Source: Flaccisagitta enflata
Lineage: Eukaryota; Chaetognatha; Sagittoidea; Aphragmophora
Reading direction: 5' to 3'
NCBI GenBank assembly: GCA_965153355.1
Contig: OZ231128.1
Coordinates: 1,240,001-1,304,000 of the forward strand
Length of the DNA: 64,000 nt
The translations under genes were made by a program, and so were the position numbers. The notes below the pieces were generated by a model, which saw only the letters and a program-made list of their open reading frames with translations, was not told the origin of the DNA and did no database searches. Each line of letters opens with the position of its first letter. The stretch's first letter is position 1. Shown piece after piece: positions 43,040-52,022 of this stretch.

Positions 43040-46000
43040 CAGAAACCATTATCACAGAAAGAGGACGAGAAAAGTATTGGTGATAAATTACAATGTCTTT
43101 CAATATCAAAATCTCCGAATGAGTATGAGTTGAACATAGATTCAGTGGGACATGTTTTAAATGGGCAAGAAAAAGAAGGTGACGATAGGAGTGGCAGAGA
43201 GGGTGACAGAAAAGGTGACAGTGAAAGTGACAGTGAGAGTGACAGTGAAAGTGACAGGGAAGGTGACAAGCAGTCATTGCATTGTGCTAACGTGAATAAA
43301 AAGGAATTTGAAGAAGAAGAGGAAGAAAATGGATGTTCAACGGGTTTTATGAAAGGAAGTAAATTCTATGTGGCATGTATGGTATCACCATGGGACAAAG
43401 AGAGTGAGGATGGGAGTGATAATGGTCAAGATGGCGCGGTCAAAGGCGAATTCTTCATTGACACTGGAGCAGAGTGTAGTGTCATTGCCTCAGCTTTAGT
43501 AAAAGACATCAGAAAAAGGAAGGGTCCAGGAGTACAACTACTAGGTTTTACAGGCCAAGTAGGGGCGGAGGTGACAGATATGGTGGATGTTACACTACAT
43601 TTTTACCCACAAAGTGTGAGGTGTTCTTTCTATGTGTGCGATGTGGAAACATCAATTATAGGTTCTGACCTGCTTCGCGATAGGAGCCTGGGCCTCAACT
43701 TGAGCACGAGGGATGAATTGATGTATGTCAAAGATGAACAGATTTTGACGTCGAGGTCGTTGAATGAAGCAGTTGATAGCCTGGAGGAAAGAAAGAGGGA
43801 GTGGGAAAGTCGTAGTTTAATGGAAAGGAATTGGCCAAAGGTTGAGAGAACTTACTGGATGTCAAACAGACGGACTGTCACTCTTGATCCAACATCAATC
43901 ACGATGGTCGAGTGCAAAATAGAGCCAAATTTTAGGACTGACAGTAAATTTTCATTTCTTTCGTTCTATGATGAAGAGATACATTCAGTCTACATACCCT
44001 CGGTCACGTATGAGAGAGGTACTGTAAATTTCATGATTCCAGTCACTAATCTTACCGGCGAGGAAATGACGATTAAGGCAGGTTGGAGGATAGGTGAGAT
44101 TGTGAAGCACGGTATCACCAAAGACGAACAAGAGACGCGTAGCTTGAAGATATTTCAAGTTGATGTCTGCAAAATAGATGTGGTGATGAAAGGAATGAAT
44201 GAAAAAAGCGAAAGTCAAACAGTTGAACGCGCGACAGTAAAGGAAAAAAGTGAATACGACAATATCAACACAAACAACAAAAGAACAATCGTCAAAAACA
44301 ACACTGGGTCCAAGAACAAAATAGTCGAGAACAACACTAACAACAAAAGAACAATCATCAAAAACAACACTGACGACAATGAAAAGTTAGTAGACAAACA
44401 CATCAATGTCATCGCAAATGGTAACAACAAAATCGTCAATGTCATCGCAGATAGTAACAACAAAATCGGCAATGTCATCAGTGATAGTGACAACGGCATC
44501 GTCAATGTCATCGCTAATGATAAAAGGAACAAAACAGATGAAAGTTACGCAAAAAGAATAGTGTGTGAAGTGCTTGATATTCAGCCTCGCAAAAATGTGA
44601 TAGAAAGCTCACTTGAAGGTGCGGACAAAGTAAGAAAGGACAGAGAAAAGGCAGACACAAGAAGCAGCAAGCGCGAAAGAGGGGCGAGTGATATTACGTC
44701 CATCGAAGAATCATATGATAAAAGAAAAAAAACTCGAACAGAGGGTGAGACGAATTTGGAACGGAGACAGAAGGCCTCAGAAAACAAAATAGTAAGGAGA
44801 GAACGAAAATGGACTCAAGGCGCTGAGAAAGAAAAACGCGAAAGGCTGGAAAGAGAAATGATAGGATTGATATGCGGAGTGACGGACGGAGTCAAAAGTG
44901 GACGGACGGACAGAAGAGAGTTGTCAGCTGTCTGTAAAGACGGAGTAGGGTGTGACGATGTACGTGTGGAGGAGGTTGTGGTTGAAAAAGCGGCAGCGTC
45001 ACACAAACCCAGCGAAGCAGCAGCAGGAGCTGGAATGAAAAGCAGCTGCGGGAAGCAGCCAGGCGAAAAACGGAACGGCCTGCATGACGTCACAGGCCCC
45101 GTTCTCCTCTCTGATATAGTGAACAAAGGCAGACTTGGTAATGATCTGTTGAAAAGGTGTCAGGACACAGGAATTTACTGTGATTTAGAGGCGAAGCAAG
45201 AAAGTCCGAATCTCCATCTGCTGGGGGTCAAAGCAAACTTTGACCTTGAAAAGGGCAAAAGAGAAAAATCAGAATTTTGGCCATCGGATGAAATATTTCT
45301 AGCAAATTTTGATTTTTCAGGAGTAGAGGAGCCATATTTGGGCAAGTTGAAGGAGCTTTTAGTATGTTTCAAGGATATTTTTTACAATGTTGACAGGAAA
45401 GATCAGTTCAGAGCTGGCATTCAGAATATCCCATTGGTGCATATTGAGGTTCAACCAGGAGTGGTGCCAGTCAAGGATAAGCAGAGAAGATGTCCAGACA
45501 GTAAGAGAAAGTATTTGAAAAAGCATATTGAAGACCTTATCGACATGGGTGTTATTAAAGAGGTGGATAATTCCAGAGAATCAGCTTCTATCTATGCATC
45601 CAATGCTTTTATCATTTTGGAAGAAAGATGGTATAGTGGTGAGAACAAAATTAGGTACAAAAGTCGAATGGTAGTAGACCAAAAATCTCTCAACAAATCA
45701 CTAAAAAAGAGTTCATTCCCTTTGCCAAATTGTGAGGCGTTCAGAAGAGAGCTGTCACAATATAAAGTGTTCTCAAACTTTGACTTCGTAGAATTTTTTC
45801 ATCAGGTCAAGACAGACGAGCAGACACAACAGCTATTTGGTATCTATGCTTTAGGCAAGGTTTACAAGTCTCTCAGATTATTGATGGGAAATGTACAATC
45901 GGCCAATGTGGGGCAATTTACCTCATCAAAATGCTATGAAAATTGCCCTAGATCATATCCTTTTCAGGATGATGTTTCATGCTGTTCAATGACCAAGGAA

Positions 46001-49000
46001 GAACATATAGAGAAGGATTTGCCTGACTTTTTGGCCACAACAAGTTACTACAATCTGCTTATGAACCCAAAGAAATGTATTTTCTTCAGGGATGAGGCCA
46101 GAATTCTAGGTCACTTAGTGGGAGAAGAGAGGCTGTCATTGTCATCAGAAAAGATTGATAAGATCAGGAAATTGGCTTTCCCAGAAACAAAAGCTAAATT
46201 GAATGCAATGCTTGCATTTTTTGTCTGGTTTGACAGAATGGCAGTCAGACTGTCAGAATTGGCAGCACCTCTGAGAGAGCTAAATAAACCGGGTGTTCAT
46301 TTCAGACCGTCAGCAATTCATCATAAGGCATTGCAGGACATTAAGGAGCATTTATTGGACCCAGAATGCTGTGTATTAAGGACACCTAGTGCTGATGTGG
46401 AGGACACAATCTTTTGTTTTTGTGACGCCTCGTCTAGCAGCCTGAGTGGGGTACTGACACAGATGATGTTACCACTGAAGCACAAGCAATCAGGAGAGCA
46501 GGGAAGGAAGGAATTGCATTTGGTGGGAGTATGGAGCTCATGCATACCCGAAAACTGGCGTTGTTACCCAATTTGGTTGAAGGAACTGGTCGCCCTTTGG
46601 CAAATGACGCATAAGTATTTTTTCCTACTTTCTGGCAGGCAATTTTTTGTTGTAAGTGACAGCGAGACTTGCAGAGATTGGGCAAGTATTGATCGAGTGC
46701 CAATGGATTTGGCAAGAAAAATCCTTTCTTTGCAACGGTTCGATTTCAAGGTCATTCATGTGGATGGGAAATTGAACATGGCAGATATCTTTAGCCGGCA
46801 GGAAAGGACATTTGACCCTCAAGGAAATAAGTTATCACCAGTAGGGACCTATCCAAGGTTCATGGAAGGCCGCTTGATAAATGGAGATGGAAATCCAATA
46901 AGTTGGAAAAAGCTCTTCACAGCACCAAAAAGCAAAAGAATGGAAGATTTCTTCGTTCGGAATAGAAAGCAGAAATTAGCGAAGGCAGTTTCGGTCGGAA
47001 AAAAAGAAAAGCCAATTCATGACGACTATGATTCCCGCAAGGACGCGGTTGACAGCCAGATAGAAGGGACAATGGAGGTGGAGACAGACAAAGAAAAATC
47101 GACAAAAACAACACGAGAGTGTGTAAGAGAATTCACCTATGATAGAGTGATGGATTCCTTGAGAGCAGGTGATGGAATTGATGACGTCAGTGATGAGGGA
47201 TTCGTCACCGACTTGCATGAAAGCGTCGTTGAGGACGATGGTGACGTCATTGAGGGCGACGACGACGTCGACGACGACGTCGCGTCGAAGGAAACTCGCC
47301 GTCGAAGTGTCAAGGAGGAAGAGGAGGAGGAGAAGAAGGAGCTTGGGAGGATGAACATCTGTTCGTTCGGATTGACGGATGAGGAGATAGGAGAAGGATG
47401 GAATGATGCGGATGACGAGGAAGTGGAGGACATCTTCAGAGACGTGACCCTGCCCGTGTATGACGATGACAATCTGGAAAAGGCAAAGGAAATGCAGGAA
47501 GATGAAACAATTAGGAAGTGTGCTCAGTATTTGAGGGGCGAGGAGGAAATTCCCCGAAAAATTAATGCTTTGAGCCTGCCTAAGGATATACAGACATTCT
47601 TACGACATAAGCTATGCTTTAGGCTGAATGAGCAGGGTATCTTATTTCGCCTATGGACACATAGAAACGGTTCAATTGATCCTCTTTTGGTGGTTGGTGA
47701 TTCACAAATGGACAGACTGATTGCTAAAACCCACGAGTTTGATGTAAACTGCCCATCTGGTCTGTCACACATCGGTCAAAGAAAGACATTTACGGCAATC
47801 GCAAAAAAGTGGTACGCGTTCAGACTGAGATTCAAGGTGAACACATACATCTCACGGTGCGCAAGTTGCGCTTTGAATAACCACATAACAAACAGAGCAA
47901 GAAAAGAGGATGATGGGGAACAAATTGCATGTCAAAGCGGAGAATTGGTAGTTATGGACTTTGCGGGGCCATATACAATGTTTAAAACAGCGTCAGGCTT
48001 GCCAAAATATGTCTTAATATTTTGTGACAGTTTCAGCCGTTACGCTTTTGGTACGCCAACCAATGGTACTAATGATGACTATGTACTGGAAGGCGTGATG
48101 GAAATGAGAAAGGCGTGGAATGGATTGCCTAAATCTATAGTATGTGATAACGCATTATTATCGAAGCACAGTGCTACCAGGAAGTTTTTAATGGATAGTG
48201 GTGTGACTATTACCCATGGAATGGCAAACATTAGCAGGTGCCAAACAAAGGCTGAACGACTAATATCAACGATTAGTCGTTTAATAATGAAGTATCACTC
48301 ATCTAATCCAAAAACGCCATTCTCAAAGTTGGTAAATGAATCAATCATTTGTTATAATAACTCGGTGCATAGTGGGCTAGGCCCTATGACCGAGGAAGGG
48401 GCGATTTCGCCTCGGGAGTTACACTTTTCGCCTACCTTAAAGGCGCCGTTGATGAACATTGCGTCGAAAGAAGATGGAAAAGGAAGCAAATCAGCAAAGG
48501 AGACCATTTCTTTGGCGAAAAGGGCGGCGGAAGAGTCTCTTCTTTACAACGTACAGTCGTTTCTAAAAAAAAAAGATCACAGTTCGCCAACTGATTATGG
48601 CCGTAGGCTCAAAAGTGGAGATCTTTGCTTACTAAAAAGGACTTCATTCGCAAAAGGCATTCAGAAAAAGTTGGCATTCAAATTACAAAAAAATGCCTTT
48701 GAGGTCATGGACCGCGTCGGTACCAATACTTTTAGATGCAAAAGTATCTTGACAGATGATATCTGTATTCTGCTGGGTGATTTGCTACTAATCACCAGAA
48801 ACCAAACAAAGGAGGACTTACTAAGATTGTGTGAACGCATGGAAGAAATGGCCACAAAGAACGAAGCTTCGAATTCGCCACCAATGACAAGAAGAAGGGC
48901 GCGTGGTGCCCAATTATCGCCGTCGATTGACGCCAATTTCGTCCTAAATGCGGGGCTGACGACGAAGAGCCACTACGGTGGAATCGGCCTCGATGCGTTG

Positions 49001-49012
49001 GAATGGATTTGA
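43034..49012 (+). CDS. pol: Pol polyprotein (protease, RT, RNase H, integrase), intact
   Basis: In frame with gag, about 1990 residues. Numbered from codon 43130: protease active site DTGA at 111-114 (FFIDTGAECSV) with an IIGSDLL flap partner; an Asn/Lys-rich spacer of ~600 residues; RT from ~760 with the first catalytic Asp in FSNFDFVEFFHQ (885) and QDDV at 946-949. The usual Y-x-D-D has Phe for Tyr, but both Asp are present. RNase H begins near 1090 (CFCDASSSSLSGVL) and ends in VDGKLNMADIFSR. Integrase has an HH-CC zinc domain (CASCAL) and catalytic D1610, D1673 and E1709, with 35 residues between the last two (DD35E). There is no frameshift or internal stop. The C-terminus lacks an obvious chromodomain. 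The long PR-RT spacer is unusual. Confidence 0.9.
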   Translation, partial: QLQKPLSQKEDEKSIGDKLQCLSISKSPNEYELNIDSVGHVLNGQEKEGDDRSGREGDRKGDSESDSESDSESDREGDKQSLHCANVNKKEFEEEEEENGCSTGFMKGSKFYVACMVSPWDKESEDGSDNGQDGAVKGEFFIDTGAECSVIASALVKDIRKRKGPGVQLLGFTGQVGAEVTDMVDVTLHFYPQSVRCSFYVCDVETSIIGSDLLRDRSLGLNLSTRDELMYVKDEQILTSRSLNEAVDSLEERKREWESRSLMERNWPKVERTYWMSNRRTVTLDPTSITMVECKIEPNFRTDSKFSFLSFYDEEIHSVYIPSVTYERGTVNFMIPVTNLTGEEMTIKAGWRIGEIVKHGITKDEQETRSLKIFQVDVCKIDVVMKGMNEKSESQTVERATVKEKSEYDNINTNNKRTIVKNNTGSKNKIVENNTNNKRTIIKNNTDDNEKLVDKHINVIANGNNKIVNVIADSNNKIGNVISDSDNGIVNVIANDKRNKTDESYAKRIVCEVLDIQPRKNVIESSLEGADKVRKDREKADTRSSKRERGASDITSIEESYDKRKKTRTEGETNLERRQKASENKIVRRERKWTQGAEKEKRERLEREMIGLICGVTDGVKSGRTDRRELSAVCKDGVGCDDVRVEEVVVEKAAASHKPSEAAAGAGMKSSCGKQPGEKRNGLHDVTGPVLLSDIVNKGRLGNDLLKRCQDTGIYCDLEAKQESPNLHLLGVKANFDLEKGKREKSEFWPSDEIFLANFDFSGVEEPYLGKLKELLVCFKDIFYNVDRKDQFRAGIQNIPLVHIEVQPGVVPVKDKQRRCPDSKRKYLKKHIEDLIDMGVIKEVDNSRESASIYASNAFIILEERWYSGENKIRYKSRMVVDQKSLNKSLKKSSFPLPNCEAFRRELSQYKVFSNFDFVEFFHQVKTDEQTQQLFGIYALGKVYKSLRLLMGNVQSANVGQFTSSKCYENCPRSYPFQDDVSCCSMTKEEHIEKDLPDFLATTSYYNLLMNPKKCIFFRDEARILGHLVGEERLSLSSEKIDKIRKLAFPETKAKLNAMLAFFVWFDRMAVRLSELAAPLRELNKPGVHFRPSAIHHKALQDIKEHLLDPECCVLRTPSADVEDTIFCFCDASSSSLSGVLTQMMLPLKHKQSGEQGRKELHLVGVWSSCIPENWRCYPIWLKELVALWQMTHKYFFLLSGRQFFVVSDSETCRDWASIDRVPMDLARKILSLQRFDFKVIHVDGKLNMADIFSRQERTFDPQGNKLSPVGTYPRFMEGRLINGDGNPISWKKLFTAPKSKRMEDFFVRNRKQKLAKAVSVGKKEKPIHDDYDSRKDAVDSQIEGTMEVETDKEKSTKTTRECVREFTYDRVMDSLRAGDGIDDVSDEGFVTDLHESVVEDDGDVIEGDDDVDDDVASKETRRRSVKEEEEEEKKELGRMNICSFGLTDEEIGEGWNDADDEEVEDIFRDVTLPVYDDDNLEKAKEMQEDETIRKCAQYLRGEEEIPRKINALSLPKDIQTFLRHKLCFRLNEQGILFRLWTHRNGSIDPLLVVGDSQMDRLIAKTHEFDVNCPSGLSHIGQRKTFTAIAKKWYAFRLRFKVNTYISRCASCALNNHITNRARKEDDGEQIACQSGELVVMDFAGPYTMFKTASGLPKYVLIFCDSFSRYAFGTPTNGTNDDYVLEGVMEMRKAWNGLPKSIVCDNALLSKHSATRKFLMDSGVTITHGMANISRCQTKAERLISTISRLIMKYHSSNPKTPFSKLVNESIICYNNSVHSGLGPMTEEGAISPRELHFSPTLKAPLMNIASKEDGKGSKSAKETISLAKRAAEESLLYNVQSFLKKKDHSSPTDYGRRLKSGDLCLLKRTSFAKGIQKKLAFKLQKNAFEVMDRVGTNTFRCKSILTDDICILLGDLLLITRNQTKEDLLRLCERMEEMATKNEASNSPPMTRRRARGAQLSPSIDANFVLNAGLTTKSHYGGIGLDALEWI

Positions 49013-49017
49013 GACAG

Positions 49018-49168
49018 TATTTTTTTTTTTTTTTTTTGTTTTTGTATTTTTTTTATTAGCAAAATTTTGGATAAAATCAAGAAATGAAAGAATGAAATAA
49101 TTAGAAAAATTTTGAATTAAAAACCCTTTAAGGGGAAAGTGGGGAAGAAAATCTAAGTGGGGAAAAAT
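49018..49168. other. T-rich spacer between pol and the antisense genes
   Basis: A T-run (49020-49037) and AT-rich sequence with no ORF. It may serve as the convergent 3' region for the sense and antisense transcripts; AATAAA-like signals are not clear. Confidence 0.4.
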
Positions 49169-49600
49169 TTAAACCCACAGCGAACGGGCATTATTCTCAT
49201 CGCAATGGCGGGGGGCGAGTCCTCGCATCTCAATAGTTTGGACTCGGGCTCTGGCACTGTCGGTGGCGTTCCTAAACGGAACGCCACTGACAGCTGGCGT
49301 GGCCATGGGGCTGGTGGAGGCGTCTTGGGCCTGATGAGGCCTCAGAAGGTCCAACGCAGCCCTGGGGACAGACTGCAGGGTGGCCAAGAATCGGTCCACC
49401 GCTGCCAGTTTGCGCCTGAGGGCTACGAGGACCCCTGAGACCAACATCAGGGCACCGATGACCCCTCCGACCAAGCCCCATGTCACCGCCTCAGAGTCCG
49501 GTTGGACGGACGCAACCGTTGGACTGGGAAGCGTGGTTGATGATTCTTCGTAGAAGTAATCATAAACCGAGCTTCCCGTGTAAAGGGAAAAATTTGCCAT
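49169..49600 (-). CDS. Antisense gene A: 143-residue single-span membrane protein
   Basis: The ATG at 49600 on the strand opposite gag-pol opens 143 residues. A short N-terminal ectodomain (1-41) has an N-glycosylation site (NFS at 3) and Tyr/Ser/Thr-rich sequence. A hydrophobic helix (about 44-63, GLVGGVIGALMLVSGVLVAL) is followed by RRK. An ~80-residue tail rich in Arg, Ala and Leu completes it. There is no cleaved signal peptide, so a type III orientation is likely. The ORF is clearly GC-richer than the flanking AT-rich sequence. Upstream on the minus strand a pyrimidine tract ending TTTTAACAG (about 49683-49708) could be a splice acceptor for a 5' exon. No homologue was recognised. Because it lies between pol and the 3' LTR it occupies the env position, but in reverse. 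Confidence 0.55.
   Translation of the reverse strand: MANFSLYTGSSVYDYFYEESSTTLPSPTVASVQPDSEAVTWGLVGGVIGALMLVSGVLVALRRKLAAVDRFLATLQSVPRAALDLLRPHQAQDASTSPMATPAVSGVPFRNATDSARARVQTIEMRGLAPRHCDENNARSLWV
49263..49287. other. Hairpin in antisense gene A
   Basis: GTGGCGTTCC and GGAACGCCAC form a perfect 10-bp stem around TAAAC. Confidence 0.7.
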
Positions 49601-50644
49601 TTTGATTTTGAATAATGACTTTGAAACAAATTTAAATTAAATTCCCTCTAAATGTAAAAAGAAAGAAGAAACCGCCGTTCGCTGTTAAAAGAAAGAAAAG
49701 AAATGAAGTAAAAGAAAATGAATAAAAAGAAGATGTAATATAAAGCCGCTTCTTTTGAGACAGAAATACGAGCCTGTAAAAAGAGATAATAGAACAATCA
49801 GTGTTTAATATTAGAGACGCTCTGATGATCAATGAATGTGAAATGTGAACGATGAATGAATGTGATGAATGAACCTGGCCAGGTAAACGAACGAATGTTG
49901 ACAGCTGATTGATGAATAGTGAACGAAGTATGAACGGGGGAGTGAATGAGCGGTAGTAAATGAATCAAAGAAACAAATGACAATCAGCTCGAAGTTGATC
50001 AGAGAGGGCGTCTAATTTTAGAGTCATGGAAATAAGTGGCTAAAGAAATTACGGAAAAGAAAAAAGAGGAGAAGAAAAAAAGAATTTGCTAACCCCAGGG
50101 GGGCGAATTAATGTAAGGTCTCGACAATGAATGTGAGCCTTTGAAAAACCGGTATTATTTAGGATAGTATGCCCCCGGCGCTATCTAAAGACGTGCCCGA
50201 TTATCAATTCTTTAGTCTGAAGGATAAAGGATTTTCACTAAGCCCTTACCAGATGGTATTTGGGAGTGATTAACAATGCGCAGACAGTACTGTAGTCGTA
50301 TTTTTTTATGGAATTCCTATATTTTTTTTACGACATGAAGTCGATGATGGTTATATTTTTTTTCTGATTGATGATTTAGTTCCCAAATGGAAAATCATGA
50401 GAATGAAAACACATTGAAAACGGCAGGAGTGAGAATAAAATGAGTGACCAATGAAGTAAATTTGGCTAAATCAGCTGCCAGCCTTGTACTTTGATCAAGA
50501 AAATGGAAAAAGGAGTCGGTGTGAAAATCAAATTTGAAATTTTTGATTTCTATCCTTTTCTCTCATGCTTAATTTCCCATTGTTTCACTACTCTGTATGA
50601 ACTTTACCTTTTTTCCTGACTGTCGAATGACTGAGCATGCTGAT
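49601..50644. other. AT-rich spacer between the two antisense genes
   Basis: No ORF with recognisable features. It contains GAATGAATG-like repeats (49830-49980) and a minus-strand acceptor-like pyrimidine tract near 49683-49708. Confidence 0.45.
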
Positions 50645-51285
50645 TTAAACGTTTTGTATGGCGTACTGACTGTTTCGTCTTAGTGGTGTTGGAGTATTGG
50701 GAGCATTGCCTTGATTTGCTAGGATTTGCGTTGTTTGTAACTTTTGTTGAAAAATTTTGAATATGGTGAGAATAATATCGAGCAACACCAGGGCAATGGT
50801 GCCAAATTGAAGATATTCGACATCGTCAGTATTCTGTAAAACTTTTTTTTTATACTCAGTTTTGAGATACTTCTCTGATACTGGTAAACATCGAGAAGTA
50901 GTGGTTCTTCCAGTAGCCGTGCGATAAACAATCAATTGACAAGCATCCCCATCTTTCCTAAAATCAATGATTGACAGGCATGTTAACCTTTAGAAATAGA
51001 AGTATTTGATTTTAATGCAAGCCTGAACTAATTAATATGTTACCATGGCGAAGAAGGTAATAATAACTTAAACTAACTTTTGCATTAATCTTGTGTTCAA
51101 AAATTTTCTCCCCCCCCCACTTACCTGTAGCCCACGCTTTCCAAATAGCCCTCAAATTTTCGAAAACACTTATTCGAGGGAACTGGATCTTTAACATAAT
51201 CCTCAAGGGTTTGCTCATTTGATTCAGAAGCCATTCCCATGGTGAAGAGAAGAGATGCCAACGCGAGAAAGAGATATTCGTTCAT
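50645..51285 (-). CDS. Antisense gene B: two-exon gene for a 157-residue type I membrane protein
   Basis: Exon 1 (51285-51125, 161 nt) starts with an ATG and encodes a signal peptide (hydrophobic core LFLALASLLFTMG, probable cleavage near residue 19). It ends at a perfect donor, GTAAGT. The intron is 50958-51124 (167 nt), with an acceptor GATTTTAG. Exon 2 (50957-50645, 313 nt) continues in frame to TAA. Total coding length is 474 nt, a multiple of three. The ectodomain has three cysteines (40, 60, 77). A transmembrane helix covers about 105-123 (FGTIALVLLDIILTIFKIF), followed by a Gln/Asn-rich tail. A TATA-like GATAAAAG lies 76 bp upstream of the ATG (51361-51368). No family was recognised. 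Its position next to the 3' LTR and opposite polarity suggest an antisense accessory or envelope-like gene of the element; capture of a host gene is the alternative. Confidence 0.65.
50958..51124 (-). other. Intron of antisense gene B
   Basis: 167 nt, GTAAGT...TTTTAG on the minus strand, phase 2. Joining across it preserves the frame. Confidence 0.6.
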
Positions 51286-51360
51286 GATGGCTTGTCGCAG
51301 TAATCAAGCGGAGAAATGATTAGTAAAAAAAAAATTTTGGTAACCTAACAAATGCCGAGT

Positions 51361-51368
51361 CTTTTATC
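51361..51368 (-). promoter_or_regulatory. TATA-like box for antisense gene B
   Basis: GATAAAAG on the minus strand, 76 bp before the ATG at 51285. It would place the start of transcription near 51335. Confidence 0.4.
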
Positions 51369-51650
51369 GTTTCTTTTGGTTGGAAGGGTTGTTGATTGAT
51401 AATTTGGATTTTTAAAATTCTCCTTTTCTGTCTTAGTTACTATCCAAACCTATAAGTCGTGACTTAAAGAGTTAAAACGTGACCGTTATTTTCCGTTCGT
51501 TCAACGGTTGTTATTGTTACGCAAACGCCCGCATTTCTGAGGTTTTTCATTTTTGGGTGGGTAAAAGGAGATCGACTTTGTTTTTAAATTCCGGGAATTT
51601 GAAAAAGAAAAAAAAACCTAGTTCACACTAATGGTTTTTTTTTGTCAACA

Positions 51651-51657
51651 GGGGGGA
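51651..51657 (+). promoter_or_regulatory. Polypurine tract of the young element
   Basis: GGGGGGA directly precedes the AGTATGG start of the 3' LTR. Confidence 0.8.
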
Positions 51658-52022
51658 AGTATGGAATGGGACTCCTTATACCCACTTGAAACACCCTAAT
51701 ATTAGAATATCCTTTATAAGAATATGAGGGACCCCTATTTAATTTAGCAATTGACGTAATACACCACAAACTTTACAGATTTCTAATGCGGGTGATATAT
51801 AAACGAAAATTTCTTTGGAATTTCAGTAAACCAAGAAATTCCAAAGAAATTTCGTCTTTCTTTCAGGTAAGAGAACATTAAGCGTACAGAATGCCCTTTA
51901 TTTGTTGTTGTTTTATATATTTTTTTGTTAATTTTATATGAATGATAAAATTAAACAGTAAACCAAGAAATTCCAAAGAAATTTCGTCTTTCTTTCAGTC
52001 CGTATGACTTCAATGTCATACT
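51658..52022 (+). repeat. 3' LTR (365 bp)
   Basis: Begins AGTATG and ends CATACT. It carries the same TATA box, 43-bp duplication (51824-51866 and 51956-51998) and possible intron (51867-51998) as the 5' copy. Confidence 0.95.

Larger units (their letters stand above)
40147..52022 (+). mobile_element. Young Ty3/gypsy-type LTR retrotransposon with antisense genes
   Basis: The layout is LTR, leader, gag, in-frame leaky TGA, pol (PR-RT-RH-IN), two antisense genes, polypurine tract, LTR. The two LTRs differ by about one substitution and one 2-bp indel over 347 bp, so insertion was recent. The LTR ends are AGTATG...CATACT, as in several gypsy-family elements. The PR-RT-RH-IN order with DD35E integrase places it with Ty3/gypsy; the clade was not resolved. 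It inserted into the ORF1 region of the non-LTR element (39484-40136). The target duplication cannot be read because of the gap. Confidence 0.9.

Noticed and set aside
49013-51657. Sense-strand env gene downstream of pol
   Set aside because: No sense ORF of useful length with a signal peptide or fusion-type region exists; the coding signals are on the opposite strand.
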